From DAOTWA01 sp963702935 (lineage in GTDB: Bacteria > Chloroflexota > Anaerolineae > Anaerolineales > Anaerolineaceae), in the NCBI GenBank assembly GCA_963702935.1, contig OY969772.1, positions 496,001 through 560,000 of the forward strand: a stretch of 64,000 bases of DNA, read 5' to 3'. Positions 1-10,943 of this stretch are shown in pieces. Every line of letters begins with the position of its first letter. The stretch's first letter is position 1. A program made the translations under genes and the position numbers. Under the pieces are notes generated by a model that was given only the letters and a program-made list of their open reading frames with translations, was not told where the DNA came from and ran no database searches.

Positions 1-724
1 GCGCCAGGAAATCGGCCAGCAGGCGGTTGAACTTGCTGCCCTCTTCCAGCATGGGAAAGTGCCCAGACTGCTCGAAGACGATCCGGTGGGTCTGCTCCGG
101 CAGGTCCGCCAGGCGCTCGGCGGGCGGGGCCTGGATGGCCGGGTCGTTCTGGCCGCTGACCAGCAGGCAAGCCGTAGCCAGCGAGGCAGAGACCTCCGCC
201 AGATTCAGCTTTTGCAGATTCTCCATGGAGACTTTGATGGCCTGGGGGTCCGATTTGGGCGCGTCCAGGTGGGCCGCTTCCGTCACCGGCGTGCGCTCCA
301 GCAGCCAGTTGGCCAGCTCGGCGGGCGACGAGGAGCGAAAACGCGCGCTGATGGAGGCCGCGCCCAACGGGTAGCCGACGGCCAGCACGCGGTCGATGGC
401 TTCCGGGCGGCGCGCGGCGTACAACACGGAGATCACGGCCCCCAAACCGTGTCCGACCAGCGCGGCGCGCCCAATGCCCATCTCCTCCAGGAAACCGTCC
501 AGCAAATAGATCTGCTGCTCCAGGGAATAGCGCTCCGGCTTTTTGGCCGTGTCGCCGAATCCCCATAGATCCAGGGCGTAAGTCCTGAAGGAGGAAGACG
601 CCGCCTGCATACAGGGAATCCAGTAGCGCCAGGAGCCCACCCAGCCGTGCAGGAAGATCAAGGGCCGCCCACGGCCCAAGACCTCGTAATGCACGATCTC
701 CCGATCCAGCAGGACGACGCTCAT
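1..724 (-). CDS. Alpha/beta hydrolase-fold protein lacking the nucleophile serine (3' end off window)
   Basis: This is an alpha/beta-hydrolase-fold protein whose C-terminus runs off the left edge; 241 residues are visible. The oxyanion-side HGW motif is at residues 26-28, the acid loop reads SGQNDP and the histidine loop SGHFPM. The nucleophile elbow reads G-H-G-L-G, so glycine 93 stands where the family has serine. The paralogue at 10934-11731 aligns from residue 1 without gaps through this region and has Ser93. ATG 722-724 is chosen because it matches the paralogue's start. It is the last visible gene of the minus-strand signalling operon, 9 nt after the receiver gene. Without Ser93 it is probably not an esterase; it could be a pseudoenzyme or use different chemistry. 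Fold is confident, function unknown. Confidence 0.85.
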   Translation of the reverse strand, partial: MSVVLLDREIVHYEVLGRGRPLIFLHGWVGSWRYWIPCMQAASSSFRTYALDLWGFGDTAKKPERYSLEQQIYLLDGFLEEMGIGRAALVGHGLGAVISVLYAARRPEAIDRVLAVGYPLGAASISARFRSSSPAELANWLLERTPVTEAAHLDAPKSDPQAIKVSMENLQKLNLAEVSASLATACLLVSGQNDPAIQAPPAERLADLPEQTHRIVFEQSGHFPMLEEGSKFNRLLADFLA

Positions 725-733
725 CTCAGACGC

Positions 734-1108
734 TTATTTCCCCTGGCGGGCTAACAGGCTCGCCACGCGCTCGGTCAGCTCGTTGGGCGCGAAGGGCTTG
801 AGCAGGTATTCGGCCGCGCCGGCTTTCAGCCCGGTCTGGATCTCGGCGTCCTGGCCCTTGGCCGAGAGGAATACCACCGGAATATCGCGGGTAGTCGGGT
901 CGGCCTTGATGCGCTCGCAGGCCTCGTAGCCGGTCATGCGCGGCATGCGCACGTCCATCAAGATCAGGTCGGGCAGCTCCTTGAGGGCCAGCGCGACGGC
1001 CTCTTCCCCATTGGAGGCCGCGACGACTTCGTAGCTGGCGTATTTCAGCGTGAAGCTGATCAGGTCGCGAATGTCGCGCTCGTCTTCTGCAATCAATATT
1101 TTTGCCAT
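734..1108 (-). CDS. Single-domain response regulator receiver (CheY-like)
   Basis: A 124-residue stand-alone receiver domain. Acidic residues E8 and D9, the predicted phosphoacceptor D52 in LILMDVRMP and the conserved K104 in LLKPF are all present, so it should accept a phosphoryl group. There is no output domain. ATG 1108 is preferred over longer upstream readings because the receiver fold begins there (MAKILIAEDE) and a GAGG ribosome site lies just upstream. It starts 7 nt after the stop of the multi-GAF kinase, the expected cognate donor. It probably relays the signal by protein-protein contact. Confidence 0.93.
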   Translation of the reverse strand: MAKILIAEDERDIRDLISFTLKYASYEVVAASNGEEAVALALKELPDLILMDVRMPRMTGYEACERIKADPTTRDIPVVFLSAKGQDAEIQTGLKAGAAEYLLKPFAPNELTERVASLLARQGK

Positions 1109-1115
1109 TTTTACC

Positions 1116-4100
1116 TCACTCCTCCGCAGCAGCCACCGGCAGCGTAAAGGAAAACGTGCTGCCGTCCCCTGGGACGCCCTTGCTTTCGAACCAGATACGC
1201 CCATGATGCATGTCCACCAGGTTCCTGACGATGGACAGGCCCAGACCCGTCCCCGGCGTGGCCAGCACCAACGGGTCTTCGCCCCGGTAGAAGCGCTCGA
1301 AGATGCGCGGCTGGTCTTCCGGGGAAATGCCGATACCGTTGTCCCGCACGTCTACCTGAACCTCCTCCGCCGCGCGGCACAGGCGCACCTGCACCCGCCC
1401 ACCCGGCGGAGTATAGCAGTAAGCGTTGCTGACCAGGTTAGCCAGCACCTGGCGCACCCGCTCCGGGTCGCCGCTGACCTGCGGCAGCTCGGCGGGCAGC
1501 TCCAGGGTAATGGTGATGGGCTTGTTCTCCTCCTGCGAGCGCCGGCGCAGGTCGGCGGCCACGTCTTCGGCGATCACGCGCAGATCCAGGGGCTGCTGCG
1601 AGAGGGTCACCCGCCCGGCCTCGATGCGCGAGACGTCCAGCAGGTCGTTGACCAGCACGCTGAGGCGATCGGTGTTGCTCTTGACGATCTGGAGGAAGTG
1701 GGTCTGCTGCTCGCTCAGCATCCCGGCGGCCCCCATCAGCAGCAGCTCGACGTAGCCTTTGATGGAGGTCATGGGGGTGCGCAGCTCGTGGCTGACGTTG
1801 GCCACGAACTCAGTCTTCAGGCGATCCACCATGACCTCGTGGGTAATATCGCGGAAGATGGAGACGGTGCCCAGGAATTCGGCGCGCCAGATGGCCGGGG
1901 CCAGGTTGACGGCCACTACCTGGCCGGTCTCCAGGGTGATCTGCTCGCTGTAGGCCCCGTCGTAATCATCGCCCTCTGGGCTTTGCGACCAATCGTGGAT
2001 GGTGCCCATCCAGGCGCGCCCGGCCTTGCCAAACAGGCCCACGAAATTCTCGAGGGAGCGTCCCACTACCTGCTCGGAATGCAGGCCCAGGATGCGCTCG
2101 GCGGAGGCGTTGAAGAGGGTGATGCGGTTGTTGGCGTCCGTCACCAGGACACCGTCCGCTACCGCCTCCAGGATGGCGCGCGAGCGGCTGGCCTCGATCT
2201 GCTGGTCGCGCAGCATGGTTCCCAGGCGCTCGGCCTGGTCGCGGATCAGGGTGAACAGCTCGGAATTGTTGAGAGTGATGCTGATCTGGCGGGCAGCCGC
2301 CTCGATCAGGCCAAGCTGGGTGGAAGCAAAACCGGCGGCCTGGCGGCGATATAGCACCAACGCGCCCAAAAGCTCCTCTCCCAGGATGAGCGGCACGGCC
2401 AGCACGGTATGGTAGGGAATCTCGGGACGCGCCTGGCCCAGCCAGCGCCCCTCCTTGAACAGGTCGTCGAGAAAAGCCGGCTTGCGCTGCTCGACGGCCC
2501 AGCCGGCGATGTTCTGCTCGATCTGGTCGAGGCCGGTCTCAGCCAGCTCCACGTCTTGCCCGACCCGGAAATAGACCTGCAAGCCCCCGGCCCGGGATAA
2601 CAAGATGGCGCTCTGCTCGCTGCCCACGGCCTCGTTCAACACCAGCAGCGTGCGGTTGAGCACCTGTTCCATGTCCAGACTGGCGGACAGCTCGGTGATG
2701 ATGCGCAGCAGGGTCTCGGTGTTGTGGTGCTCGTGGGTCAGCTCGGCGGTGCGCTCGCGCACGCGGTGTTCCAGGTCTTCGGTGAGCAGGCGCGTCTCGG
2801 CAAACAGGCGCGCGTTCTGCACGGCAATGGCGGCCTGGTTGCTGATGGTGCGCGCCAGCTCGATCTCGGAGGAAGAAAAACGATACAGGAAGGAAGTTTG
2901 CACCAGAAAGACGCCCTGCAAAGCCGGGCCGGCGGGCAGGGGCAGCGCCAGCAGCGAGTGCGTATCGCGCTCCGCGAGGAAAGCCGACAGCGGCTCCAGC
3001 TCGGCCTCGGCCAGCACGTCGCCGGCGCTAAAGATGCCCATGCTCTCGCGCAGGCGGGCGAAGAGAGGCGCGTCCGGCAGGGCCAGGGGCGGCTGCGACT
3101 CCCCGCCCGGCGCTTCGCAATAGAGCTGCGCCTGGCCCTGCTCGTCGAACAGCAGCGCCGAAACGACCGAGGCGTTCAAAGCGCGCAGCAGCTCGCGGGC
3201 GGTCACCTGCAGGATCTGGCTCAGGTCCAAAGAGGCGCTCAACAGGCTGGAGAGGCGGTTGAGCAAGGCCAGGCGCTGCGAGCGCTCGTTCAAATCGGCG
3301 GCCTTGTGCAGGCTTTCCTCATACAGGCGGGCGTTCTCCAGGGCCACGGCGGCCTGGCCAGCAAATGTGGCGGCCGCCTGGACGTGCCCGGGGGTGTAGA
3401 AATCGGCTTGCTGCTTCTCCAGGGCGAAGGCGCCGATCACCTCGCCTTTGGCCACCAGGGGAATGCCCAGCCAGGAGCGGCGCTCCTGCGGCGCGAGAGC
3501 GGGGAAGCGCGGGTCGGCCTGCGTATCGCTCACCAGGAGAGCCTGGCCGGTCTGGATCATCTCCCGAAAGAGGGCGCTATCCTCGACGGCCACGGACAGG
3601 CCCACGCGGTCTTCGTTATCCGGGAAGCCGCGAGCAGCGGCGACCGTCAGGATCTCTCCCCGGCGCAGCCACAGGGCGCCGGTCTCGTAAGGCAGCACGG
3701 CGTCCAGCTCTTCCAGCAGGGATGCGATCAGCTCGTCGCTCTGCAAGCTGGAGGTGATGGTGGCGGCCACGTTGTTCAGCGCCAGGAGCTGCCCGGCGCG
3801 CTCTTCGGAGGCCTGGAAGAGGCGGGCATTCTCCAGGGCCAGGGCAGCCTGCCCGGCCAGAGAGACCAGCATGGCTTCGTCCTCCCCGGTAAAAGCCTCC
3901 GGGGTGGTGAAGCTGTCCAGCACCAGCAGGCCCAGGCGCGCCTCGCCCACGCGGATGGGCACCAACAGGCTGGACACCGGCAAGCGCCCGGCGGTGGCCC
4001 GGCGATAGCGCAGCAGGTCTTCCGCAGGCAGGCGGTAATCGCGGGCAAATTCGACCTCGCCGACGCGCCGGGCCTGCCCGGAAGCGAACACCTCGCCGGG

Positions 4101-7100
4101 CAGCCCGCCGTCCAGGGGATGGCCAATCTGCAACAGGCTGTCCACGTCGGCGTAACCGGCCGCCGCTTGGGGCGACAGGCAGGCGGCCTTGGCGTCCCAC
4201 AGGGCGGCCATGCCGGTGTGGGCCGCCGGGATAGCGCGCAAGGCACTGTTGACCAGCACGGACAGGATGTTGGTGGGGTCGAGGCTGCCCAACTGGCGGC
4301 TGAATTCCAGCAGCAAGTCGACCTCTTGCAGGCGGCGCTGCGTCTCGCCCAACAGGCTCAGGTTTTGCAGGCTGATCGCCACCTGCCGGGCGAGCAAGGC
4401 GTACACCTGGCGGTCATCCTCGTCGAAGGCAGGCAGGCTGTTGCGCCCGACCAGCAGGATGGACGCCGCCACCTTGCCTTCCACTGAGATGGGCAGGCAG
4501 ATCAGGCTCCTGGCCTGCAAGGCCTTCAAGAGGGGCGCCGGCCGGCTTTCCGCCTCCCCTTCCAGGGCAGCCACCAGGCGAATCTGCCCGTCCTGAAAGC
4601 TGTGGCGCAAGGGGTTGGGCTGCCCAAAGAGCGCCTCGGGGCTGGCCCCTTCCGGCGCCTCGCCGATTACTTCCACCAATTTGGGGCCGGAGGGTGCGCT
4701 TTCGGCTACCAGGGCCAGCTCCAGGCCGGCGCGCACCAGGACTTCCCGCGCCAGGGTGCGCAGCACAGAAGGCCCGTCCGTCTGGCGGTTGGCCGCCTCG
4801 GCGATCTCCAGTCCGTCGCGGATGCGCTGCGTCTGGCGCTTGAGCTGGTGAATGGACAGGGCCTGGCTGAGGTCCTTGTGCAGCATCTCGGGCAGGCGCG
4901 CCTGGCCGGCCTGGGCCGCTCCCGCCAGGCGTTGCCCTTCGGCGCGCAATTCGTCTGCCTCCCCGCGGATGGCGGCGATGCGCAGGTCGTTCTGGATCAA
5001 CAGGGTGGCGAAGGTGGCAAAAACCTCCAGGGTCTCGATGGTGGGGCGGTCGGGCCGGCGGCCATCCCGGGGGGCATCCAGGCTGATCAGGCCCACCGGG
5101 CGCCCCTGCACGTCTTCCAGGGGCAGGAGCAGCGCGTCTTCGGGGTCCCAGGCGTCGGTGGCTTGCCGCTCGGCGTGCGGGAGCACCACCAGGGCGTGCA
5201 CGTCCTCGGGGACGGCGGGCTGCTTATCGCAGGGAATGAAATACGAGGCGCTGACGCGGAACTCCGGCCTCAAAATGCTTTGCAGGCTGCCCCAGGGCTG
5301 GCTGTGGGCGCGCAGCTCTTCCCAGTGGCTGTCTTTCAGCCCCAGGCCGCACACGCGCTCCAGGGCGTCGCTCTCCGGGTGGTAGACGCTGATCAGCACC
5401 ACGTCGAAAGGCGTGACCTCGCGGATGCCAGAGGCGATGGCGCTCAAAGCCTGCTGCATGGATTGGCCGCTCTGGAGGTCCCGGGAAGTCTCCTGTAATT
5501 TGGCCAGGGTGGTCACCCGCCGGTCGAGCAGCTCGCCGCGGCGCACCTGCTCCTGGTACTGAAGGGCATTCCCCAGCACGATGGAGGCCTGAACGGCCAG
5601 GGTCTGGGTGATCTCCTCGGCAGTGTCGTCGAAACACCCCGGCTCCCAGGCGTGCAAATCGATCAGCCCGGCCACGCGCTCCCGGTACAGGATCGGCACG
5701 GTCAGCGCGGACTGGATGCCGCTATGCGCGGGCGCGTATTCGGATTGAGAGAAGTCGGCCACCCGCAGCGGCTCGGCCCCTGCGGCGGCCAGGCGCTGAA
5801 GATTGGAAAGCCTGGAGGCCGGCTCGTCACCCACGAAGAACATCACCGAAGCGCCCGGCGGGCTTTTGGCTTCCAGGTCGAAGAGCAAGATAGTGCCGCA
5901 ATCCGCGTGGGTGGTGCGCAGGGCCTCGTCGTAGACCATCTGGAGCAGATACTTCAGGTCCAGGGTGGTGCTCAGCTCGCGGCTGATGCGCGTCAGGGCT
6001 TCCAACTGGCCGACGCGGCGGCGCAGGCCCGCGTCGGTCTGCTCGGCCAGGCTGGAACGCTCGATCACCCCGGCGAGCTGGCCGGCAGCCGTCGTGACCA
6101 CCTGCAAATCACTGCGGTCGAAGAAATCCGGGGCGTGGCTCCCCAGCCACAGCTCGCCAATGCCATGATCCCGCACGACCAGCGGAACCACCACGGCAGA
6201 GCCGATTCCCAGGGCCTCAAAGGCCGGGCGGTACACGGGGAGGAGGGTCTGGTCTTCGAGAGCATTCCCGGTGATAAAAGCGTGCAGCCCGCCGGCGGCG
6301 GTAAAGTGGAACTGGGGGTCTTCGATGGGGATGCGCTCCAGGCCGGCGCGGACCTCAGCAGGCACACCAAACAGCGAGGGGCGATGCGCGTGCAGCTCGC
6401 CCCGGCCCTCATCGAGGAGGAAGATGGCCGCCGTTCCGGCGCGCAGCAGGTGAGCCAGCTCCTGAAGAGAGTACAGGAGGATCTCGTCCAGGGTGGCAGC
6501 CGAGCTGGCCAGGCTGGCGATGCGGCGCAGCGCCTCGGCGCGCTGGGCGCGCTGGCGCGACTGCTGCACCAGGCTGACGTTCTCGATGACAGGCGCGGCC
6601 TGGGTGGCGATGATGCGCAACAGGTGAAGCTCGTCCTGGGTAAAAGCGGCGCCGGCCCCGCGGTGGTTGGAGGCTTGCAAATAGCCGAAGGTGCGCCCCC
6701 CTGAGGTGAGCGGCGCCAGGACGGTCTCACGCAGGCTGGCGGCCTGCGCCAGGTGCTCCAGCCCCAGGGCGGCCCACTGGCCGTCCTCGGCGGCGTTTTC
6801 GGCGATCAGGACCTCTTGAGAAAGCAGAATCTTGCTCGGCGGGGCTGTTCGGCGGCACCGGGGCGTGGTAAAGCTCGATGAATTGAGGGGGCATGCCCAG
6901 GAAGGGATTCTGGCCTTCCAGGCGGCGCTGGGCCTCGTTGTAGATCAAGAAGCCCAGGATCTCCGTATCGACCAGGGGCGCGATACTGTGCACCAGGCGC
7001 TCGAATACGTCTTTGGGGTCTTGTAAGGAGCCGATGGCCTGGGCCAGTTGGGATAGTCCGGACAGCTCCAGGCTGCGGCGCTGTTCGGCGGCGAAGAGCA

Positions 7101-8043
7101 AGGCGTTGTGCAAAGCCACGGCCGCCTGCCCGGAGAGCAGGCGCACGAGCTCCAGGTCGCCCGGCTGGAAGGCGTCCGCCTGGCGCGCGCCCAGCTCCAG
7201 CGTGCCGATGAGCTCCTTGCCGGCCAGCAGGGGCACGCCCAGGTAAGACTTCAGCAGGTGGGCCTGGGGATTGTTCCCGGCGGGGCGCAGGTCGGTGCGT
7301 CCGGCCACGTCCGGGATCAGCAAGGGGGCGCGCTCGCGGGCCAAAAACCCCGAATAGCCTTCGCCGGCGCGGTAATGCTCCTCGGCTTTTTCCAGGCGGC
7401 GCTCTTCACCCGGCAGGCCGCTCAGGTGGTAAGGCGCCAGGCTTTCGTCGGAAGCCTGCCACAGGGTGATCTCCATGAAGTCCGCCGGCAGCAGCCTTTC
7501 GACGTTTTCGAGGACGGCCTGGAGGGTAGTCTCCACATCCAGGCTGGCCGTCATGGATTGGCCTAATTCGGTGAAGGTGTGCAAAGTCTGGGCGGACGAG
7601 CCAAGCTCAGGCGCAAGCTCGGGCTGGCGCAGGGAGACCAGCATGAGCGCTTCCGGATTGCCCGGCACGCGGTAAGAAACACCCTCCACCAGGCGCCCAT
7701 CGAGGGAAAAGCGCGCCGCGCCCTCCTCGGCGCACAATCTCAAGAAGTCCGGGTTATCATGGGTGCGCCGGGCGAGGCGCTCCAGGTTGGGGGTCTCGTT
7801 GTCCAGGAGGTTGAAGCTGGCGCGGGCGGCGGCGTTCATGGCCAGGATGCGCCCGCCGGGGCGGATGAGCAGGACGGCTTCGGGCCGCGCATCGGCGGCG
7901 AGGTCCACTTCGCCCGTTCCTGGCGCGGGGGACCAGGCATCCAGCCGGGGGGCGGCGCGCAGAAAGACCCCGATCATCAGGAAAAATGCGATCCCGACGA
8001 GCACCAGCAAGACTTCCAGGCCAATTCCCGCTAACGGAACCAT
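1116..8043 (-). CDS. Giant hybrid sensor: TM - PAS - 10 GAF - PAS - histidine kinase (one frameshift)
   Basis: Reads as one membrane-anchored sensor kinase of about 2308 residues once a single extra base near 6841-6844 (a run of four G, C on the coding strand) is removed. The N-terminal segment has a membrane helix (about residues 6-30) and a PAS-like domain. Ten consecutive GAF domains follow; the second spans the frameshift. A further PAS domain, HisKA with the phospho-acceptor box SHELRTP and a HATPase domain with DNGIGIS and GTGLGLS complete the protein. Upstream 7 nt is the receiver-GGDEF-like gene and downstream 7 nt a lone receiver, so it likely phosphorylates one or both. If the shift is genuine, two proteins result: a kinase-less sensor and a soluble kinase starting inside GAF2. 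Ligands are not predictable. Confidence 0.88.
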
Positions 8044-8050
8044 GCAAACA

Positions 8051-8962
8051 TCAGCCTCGCGCGCCGCTGGGTCCGGCCACGTCCTGCCGGCGGGCCTCCG
8101 CAGCCAGCTCAGTAATCTCGCGAATATCCGCGAACTCGTATTGGGACGGCGAAACCACGCCGACCGCCAGGGTCATCAAGGGGGCCTTCTCCGCCTGGCC
8201 CTCGGGGGTATTGACCAGGATGTAGCCGTGCTGCCGGTCGATGAAGTTGTAGTGGGTCTGGACTTCCTCGGCGAAGCGCACTTTCAGCTCCTTGCGCACG
8301 TTCTCCGCCGCGCTCTCGGCGGTGACCACCACGAAATTATCCCCGCCGGCGTGGCCGATGAAATCGGTGGGCGTGCCCAGCTTATCGACCACCTCGCCCA
8401 GCAGCATAGCGGTGGAGCGCAGCACGTCGTTGCCGGCCACGAAACCGTACACGTCCTTGAATGGCTCGAAATGATTGAGGCGCACGTCCAGGAGGGCCCA
8501 ATCCTTGCGGCGGATGATGCGGCGCAACTGCTCTTCGATCAGGCGCCCCGCCGGCAGGCCCGAGTGCGGGTCGGTGAGGCTCTCGCGCTCGGCGCGGGCG
8601 ATGGCGTTCTGCACGCGCAGCTTCAATTCCTCGATGTCGAAGGGCTTGGTAATGTAGTCGTCCGCGCCCAGCTCGAGGCCCTGAAGCTTATCGCTGCGCT
8701 CGTCCTTCTGCGTCAGAAAGATCACCGGGATATGGCTGGTGCGCATGTTGGTGCGCAGCGACTTGCAAACCTCGTAGCCGTCGATATCCGGGAGCATGAT
8801 GTCCAGCACGATCAGGTGGGGCATGTACTGGCGGGTCTTCTCCAGGGCGTCCGCGCCGCGACCGGCCACGTCCACGTCATATCCCTGCCCGGAGAAATAG
8901 ATGCGCAGCATATTGGCGATATCGAGGTCATCTTCGACGATCAACAGGCGGGCCTTACTCAT
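8051..8962 (-). CDS. Response regulator with receiver and degenerate GGDEF domain
   Basis: A 303-residue protein with an N-terminal receiver (phosphoacceptor D54 in LIVLDIMLP, lysine in ITKPF) and a C-terminal domain of GGDEF fold. The catalytic signature reads G-G-D-N-F instead of GG(D/E)EF, so diguanylate cyclase activity is doubtful; the domain may bind GTP or act as a scaffold. ATG 8962 is chosen over TTG 8974 because a GGAGG site lies 6 nt before it. It sits directly upstream of the ten-GAF kinase in the same operon, making it a likely phosphorylation target. PleD-like architecture is clear; lack of activity is inferred from the motif. Confidence 0.9.
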   Translation of the reverse strand: MSKARLLIVEDDLDIANMLRIYFSGQGYDVDVAGRGADALEKTRQYMPHLIVLDIMLPDIDGYEVCKSLRTNMRTSHIPVIFLTQKDERSDKLQGLELGADDYITKPFDIEELKLRVQNAIARAERESLTDPHSGLPAGRLIEEQLRRIIRRKDWALLDVRLNHFEPFKDVYGFVAGNDVLRSTAMLLGEVVDKLGTPTDFIGHAGGDNFVVVTAESAAENVRKELKVRFAEEVQTHYNFIDRQHGYILVNTPEGQAEKAPLMTLAVGVVSPSQYEFADIREITELAAEARRQDVAGPSGARG

Positions 8963-9006
8963 AGGAGCCTCCAAAAGAACGATTAAATTGCAGCTTGCCG
9001 AAGCCC

Positions 9007-10284
9007 TTACCAGGATTCGGCCACACGCTCACCGGGGCGAGGATACAGGCGCCGGTGCAGGTGAGCGACTGAAAGGCGATGATGGTCGCTGTCCTCGTAG
9101 CGCACGTCGCGGTCGATCACCCTGCGCTCTTCGGACGCCACCAGGATGACGTCCGACTCGATGGTGCGCGCCGGATACACGATCATGCCGGAGCCTAAAC
9201 GGCAATTATGGCCCACGCAGCTTCCCAGCACGGGCCGGTTGGAGAGGCCCAACTGGCCGTTGCCGTTGCGAGCGCGGATGGGGATGGGCACCAGGTTGTA
9301 GTCCGTAAACGTGGAGCCGGCTCCGATGAAGGTATTGCGGCCCACCACGCACATTTGCAGGCAGGTATTCTGCGCCACCATGCTGTTATCCATCACGGTG
9401 GTCATGAACAGGGAGGCGCGGAAGGGCAGGAAAGTGCCATCCCCCACGACGGAGAGCATCAGCTCGCAGCCCTGGGAGACGTTCACATTATCGCCGATGA
9501 TGCAGTTCTCGATGACCGCCCCGGCGCCGATGGTGACGTTATCGCCGATGGTGGTGGGGCCGTGCAGGACGGCGGTAGGGTCCACCACGCAGTTGCGCCC
9601 CATCTGAACCACGCCGGAGCACTCCAGGAGCTGCTTGCCCTCGTACAAAGCGCGCCCCAGCACCTTCAGCTTGAAGAAGGGGTCCTGGTTGAGGCGGTTT
9701 TCGAAGCGCGCCCCGCGCGAAAACAGGCCAAAGACCATATCGGCGATGAAGACGTGCACCCACGCGTCGATGGCAATCAGGCTGCGCAGCGGCACCTGGT
9801 ACACCAGGTCGCCCTGCTCGCTGGCCATGTAGGTGGGCACGTGGTAGTAACCGATCTCGCGCGCCTGGAGGTCCACGACCAGCGGCACGGCGTCGGCCTC
9901 CGGCCCCTGGGGAAAATACCACAGATCGGCCAGGTAAACCTCGCCTGCGCTGGTATAAGAAGTGGAAAGCGGCAGAAGGTGCTCGTGGAAGGCCGGATCA
10001 GCGGCAGAGAAGGCGGCCCGGGAAGCTTTGTCCCGCTTGCGCGCCTCGCTCAGGAAGGCGCTGATATAAGCCTCGTCGAAGTACAGGTTATCGCGGTAGA
10101 CCAGGCAAGGCTCGTGGGTCTGGGGCAGGTGCGCGCCGGGAGGCAGCTCCAGCTCGCGGCTGGTATAGGGCGCCAGGGTGTCGCGCTGGGCCAGCCAGAG
10201 CGGCTTGTTCTGGATGCGCAAATCGCGCGCCGGCTCGTTGAACGGATAAACAGGCCGCGTCGATTGCAAAATGATCTTCAGCAT
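9007..10284 (-). CDS. Left-handed beta-helix (hexapeptide repeat) protein, nucleotidyl/acyltransferase-like
   Basis: A 425-residue protein. The second half (about residues 225-400) contains hexapeptide-type turns such as IGDNVTIGAGAVIENC, IIGDNVNVSQG and GRNTFIGAGST, typical of left-handed beta-helix transferases such as GlmU. The first half lacks the dinucleotide-binding GxGTRxxP motif of sugar nucleotidyltransferases, so it is not a standard pyrophosphorylase. It lies 22 nt after the V4R gene and 44 nt before the receiver-GGDEF-like gene in the signalling operon. It may modify or organise an envelope or polar component, but the substrate is unknown. Confidence 0.8.
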   Translation of the reverse strand: MLKIILQSTRPVYPFNEPARDLRIQNKPLWLAQRDTLAPYTSRELELPPGAHLPQTHEPCLVYRDNLYFDEAYISAFLSEARKRDKASRAAFSAADPAFHEHLLPLSTSYTSAGEVYLADLWYFPQGPEADAVPLVVDLQAREIGYYHVPTYMASEQGDLVYQVPLRSLIAIDAWVHVFIADMVFGLFSRGARFENRLNQDPFFKLKVLGRALYEGKQLLECSGVVQMGRNCVVDPTAVLHGPTTIGDNVTIGAGAVIENCIIGDNVNVSQGCELMLSVVGDGTFLPFRASLFMTTVMDNSMVAQNTCLQMCVVGRNTFIGAGSTFTDYNLVPIPIRARNGNGQLGLSNRPVLGSCVGHNCRLGSGMIVYPARTIESDVILVASEERRVIDRDVRYEDSDHHRLSVAHLHRRLYPRPGERVAESW

Positions 10285-10306
10285 AGCCAGCCAGCTTTCA
10301 ATCCCG

Positions 10307-10943
10307 TCAATCCAAACCCTGTTTGTCCACGACGAAACAGCAGGCAGGCGCGCCGGCAGCGTAGCGCTCCGCCTCGGCCACCAGGTAATGCCTGCCGCCG
10401 CTGGCCCAGGAGAAGAACTCCTGCAAGAAGCCCACCAGGATCGAGCAGGCCGCTTCCTCGCCGGCGGCGGAGGCCGCCCTTTCCCGGCACAGCGCGCAAT
10501 CCTGGCTGTTCAAGCGATATTCCTGATCCGTCTCCTCGACCCACACACGCCCGCCGGCCAATCTTTCCAGCAGAGCTGCCAGAGAATCCAGGCCGGCGCG
10601 TAGCTTGGAGCGCGTGGGCAGCAGGCGGAAATCGCGCTCCAACATGCCCATCTCCGCGCCAAACTCGCGCACACAATACTTAAAAAGCCACGCGGCCAAT
10701 CCGCACGGCCACGCCGCAGCCGCTGCGCTGGCCGTATTCAGCCTCGAAGGAAGCCTGCAAGGCGCCGATCTCGCCACAAGGGATGCCAATCCCGGAATTT
10801 ACGTTGCGCAGACCGTAGAATTCGGGCCGCTCCAGGAAAGCGTCCGCCGGGGCGCTGCCCATGACCTCCCGCATACTCTTTACCAGCAAGTGGCCCAGCC
10901 GGGCGTCACACTCGCAACCCTGTTTCCCAGTGATCACGTGCAT
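10307..10943 (-). CDS. V4R-domain (4-vinyl reductase-like) sensor protein, one frameshift
   Basis: Corrected length is about 211 residues. The N-terminal 87 codons and the C-terminal part lie in different frames, joined by removing one base in the A5 run at 10682-10686. The C-terminal half shows the V4R pattern: a C-x-x-C pair (DCALC), a GFLQEFFSWASGG segment and a closing ACCF motif. V4R domains bind small molecules and are shared by bacteriochlorophyll-related proteins and regulators such as XylR. Here the neighbours are a GTPase and kinases, so a sensory role is more likely than chlorophyll synthesis. ATG 10943 overlaps the upstream hydrolase stop by 10 nt, indicating translational coupling. 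Confidence 0.8.

Noticed and set aside
1050..6704. Long open frames on the plus strand opposite the kinase gene (up to 587 residues)
   Set aside because: They are GC-rich shadows of the minus-strand kinase: low-complexity Gln/Gly/Arg composition, no ribosome sites and no domains, while the minus strand has clear GAF and kinase motifs.
10307..10943. Bacteriochlorophyll synthesis gene (bchJ) based on the V4R domain
   Set aside because: No photosynthesis gene is nearby and the operon is a signalling one; a sensory V4R protein is more likely.
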